This document shows, piece by piece, positions 63,254-64,000 of a DNA stretch of 64,000 nt. Numbering within the stretch: position 1 is the stretch's first letter; each line of letters opens with the position of its first letter. A program made the position numbers and the translations under genes. The notes below the pieces were generated by a model, which was not told the origin of the DNA, ran no database searches, and saw only the letters and a list, made by a program, of their open reading frames with translations. This DNA comes from Kribbella albertanoniae (GTDB lineage: Bacteria; Actinomycetota; Actinomycetes; Propionibacteriales; Kribbellaceae): NCBI RefSeq assembly GCF_004348455.1, contig NZ_SMKA01000003.1, positions 1 to 64,000 of the forward strand. Reading direction: 5' to 3'.

Positions 63254-64000
63254 GTGGTGGGGGATATCGCCGTGGTTGCAGGAGTCACCGCCGGCTTCAG
63301 CCGGCAACCGCAGGAGTTGTCCGAACACGAGAAGCTCGTTCGCGAGCTGCTCCCCGATGATGTCGCCGATGCGTATCTCGAGCTGACGCACGCCGGTGCC
63401 CGCGTGGCCTATCCGGAGGACCCAGTCGACCAGGAGCTGCTCAGCCGCCACCTGGCCTACCTGCAGCACGGACCGGAGTTCGTCCTGCTCCGAGCCGTTG
63501 ATCCGTTGATCGCCGTGACCGGCCTGCTGACCCAGGTCCACCACGAGCTCACCAAACAGCACGACCGGCTCTTGCAGGGCTATGTCGCTGCTGCCGAGAT
63601 GCATCAGCTCCAGTTACATGACCGCCGGTCCGAGCAGGTGCCGTCGGTGCTGGCGCAGGTGCTGACCGATCCGGACGAGCTGACTGCCCGCTGGACGACG
63701 TCGATCCACACAGTCCAGTGCACGTACCGATCCATCCTCACCGACGAGGGCCCCGCGGCCGCATTGCCGTCGCTGATCAACGGGCAGTGCAACAGCATGA
63801 CGTTCCGCGAGCTGTGCACACCGGAGTATCTCGCTGAGCACGGTGCGCACCTTGCGATCAGTGCCGGCGTGGAAGTACGCACGGTCCGCAACCTGCCGAC
63901 CCGGATGGCCATAGTCGACGACCACTTCGCACTGGTCGGTCTGGCCGCGGGTGGTAGCACTGGCGCGCTACTGGTCCGCTCAGCACCACTGGTGGCCGCA
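63254..64000 (+). CDS. Putative transcriptional regulator, partial (runs off the window end)
   Basis: The frame is open from GTG 63254 (or GTG 63257, 63272) to the window end without a stop, giving at least 243-249 codons. The end contains R-T-V-R-N-L-P-T-R-M-A-I-V-D-D-H-F-A-L-V and S-T-G-A-L-L-V-R-S, which I recognise from actinobacterial regulators with a TrmB-like N-terminus, a phospholipase-D-like middle domain and a C-terminal LuxR HTH. The HTH would lie beyond the window. Codon use is like that of the neighbouring genes. Confidence 0.6.
   Translation, partial: MVGDIAVVAGVTAGFSRQPQELSEHEKLVRELLPDDVADAYLELTHAGARVAYPEDPVDQELLSRHLAYLQHGPEFVLLRAVDPLIAVTGLLTQVHHELTKQHDRLLQGYVAAAEMHQLQLHDRRSEQVPSVLAQVLTDPDELTARWTTSIHTVQCTYRSILTDEGPAAALPSLINGQCNSMTFRELCTPEYLAEHGAHLAISAGVEVRTVRNLPTRMAIVDDHFALVGLAAGGSTGALLVRSAPLVAA

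Overview
The window reads as a high-G+C actinobacterial chromosome, most probably Nocardioidaceae/Kribbellaceae (Kribbella-like). The reasons are the G/C-ending codon use, frequent GTG and TTG starts, and the gene order tRNA-Arg / argS-lysA-hom-thrC-thrB-rho-rpmE-prfA-prmC ... tsaC-wecA-atp operon-DUF2550 ... cobalamin adenosyltransferase-murA, which is a conserved actinobacterial backbone. The genus is an inference; no rRNA is present.

Layout. 1-2200: tRNA-Arg(CCG) with its own terminator, a secreted protein, a pair of palindromic repeats, a PspC-domain protein and a lipoprotein. 2243-8565: argS followed by a tightly coupled lysine/threonine block. 8566-13340: rho (with a long Arg/Asp-rich insert), rpmE, prfA and prmC. 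13514-16367: a secreted metalloprotease with ricin-type repeats, convergent with adenosine deaminase. 16488-18439: tsaC and wecA. 18440-22051: an accessory island of decayed genes, bounded by a second copy of the wecA 3' end and by a 32-bp direct repeat. 22213-30118: the complete F1Fo ATP synthase operon, atpI-atpZ-atpB-E-F-H-A-G-D-C, closed by a terminator. 30257-34856: DUF2550, RarA, a DksA-type zinc finger protein, an R2K ATP-grasp protein and a DUF222/HNH nuclease. 35193-40429: an ECF sigma factor, its membrane partner and a large secreted subtilase. 40510-45896: SppA, PduO-type adenosyltransferase, MurA, FabV and a NADAR protein. 46012-50862: a compact five-gene cluster discussed below. 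50899-58526: DUF3516 helicase, membrane protein, RNA methylase-like protein, STAS protein, a large structured element and a MeaA-type acyl-CoA mutase. 58644-64000: SASA-type esterase, PPOX-family protein, a glycosidase-like protein and the start of a regulator cut by the window end.

The most unusual part is 46012-50862. It contains a flavin/NAD(P) protein that seems to start at CTG, a protein resembling arginyl/leucyl-tRNA-protein transferases but lacking their cysteine cluster, two SAM methyltransferases and an ATP-grasp ligase-like protein. The last three form one overlapping operon that converges on the first two. I infer an aminoacyl-tRNA-using small-molecule or peptide-modification pathway; its product cannot be read from sequence. 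Second in interest is the island behind wecA, where the 3' end of wecA has been duplicated with almost only synonymous changes. That is the mark of an imported homologous gene end rather than a simple duplication.
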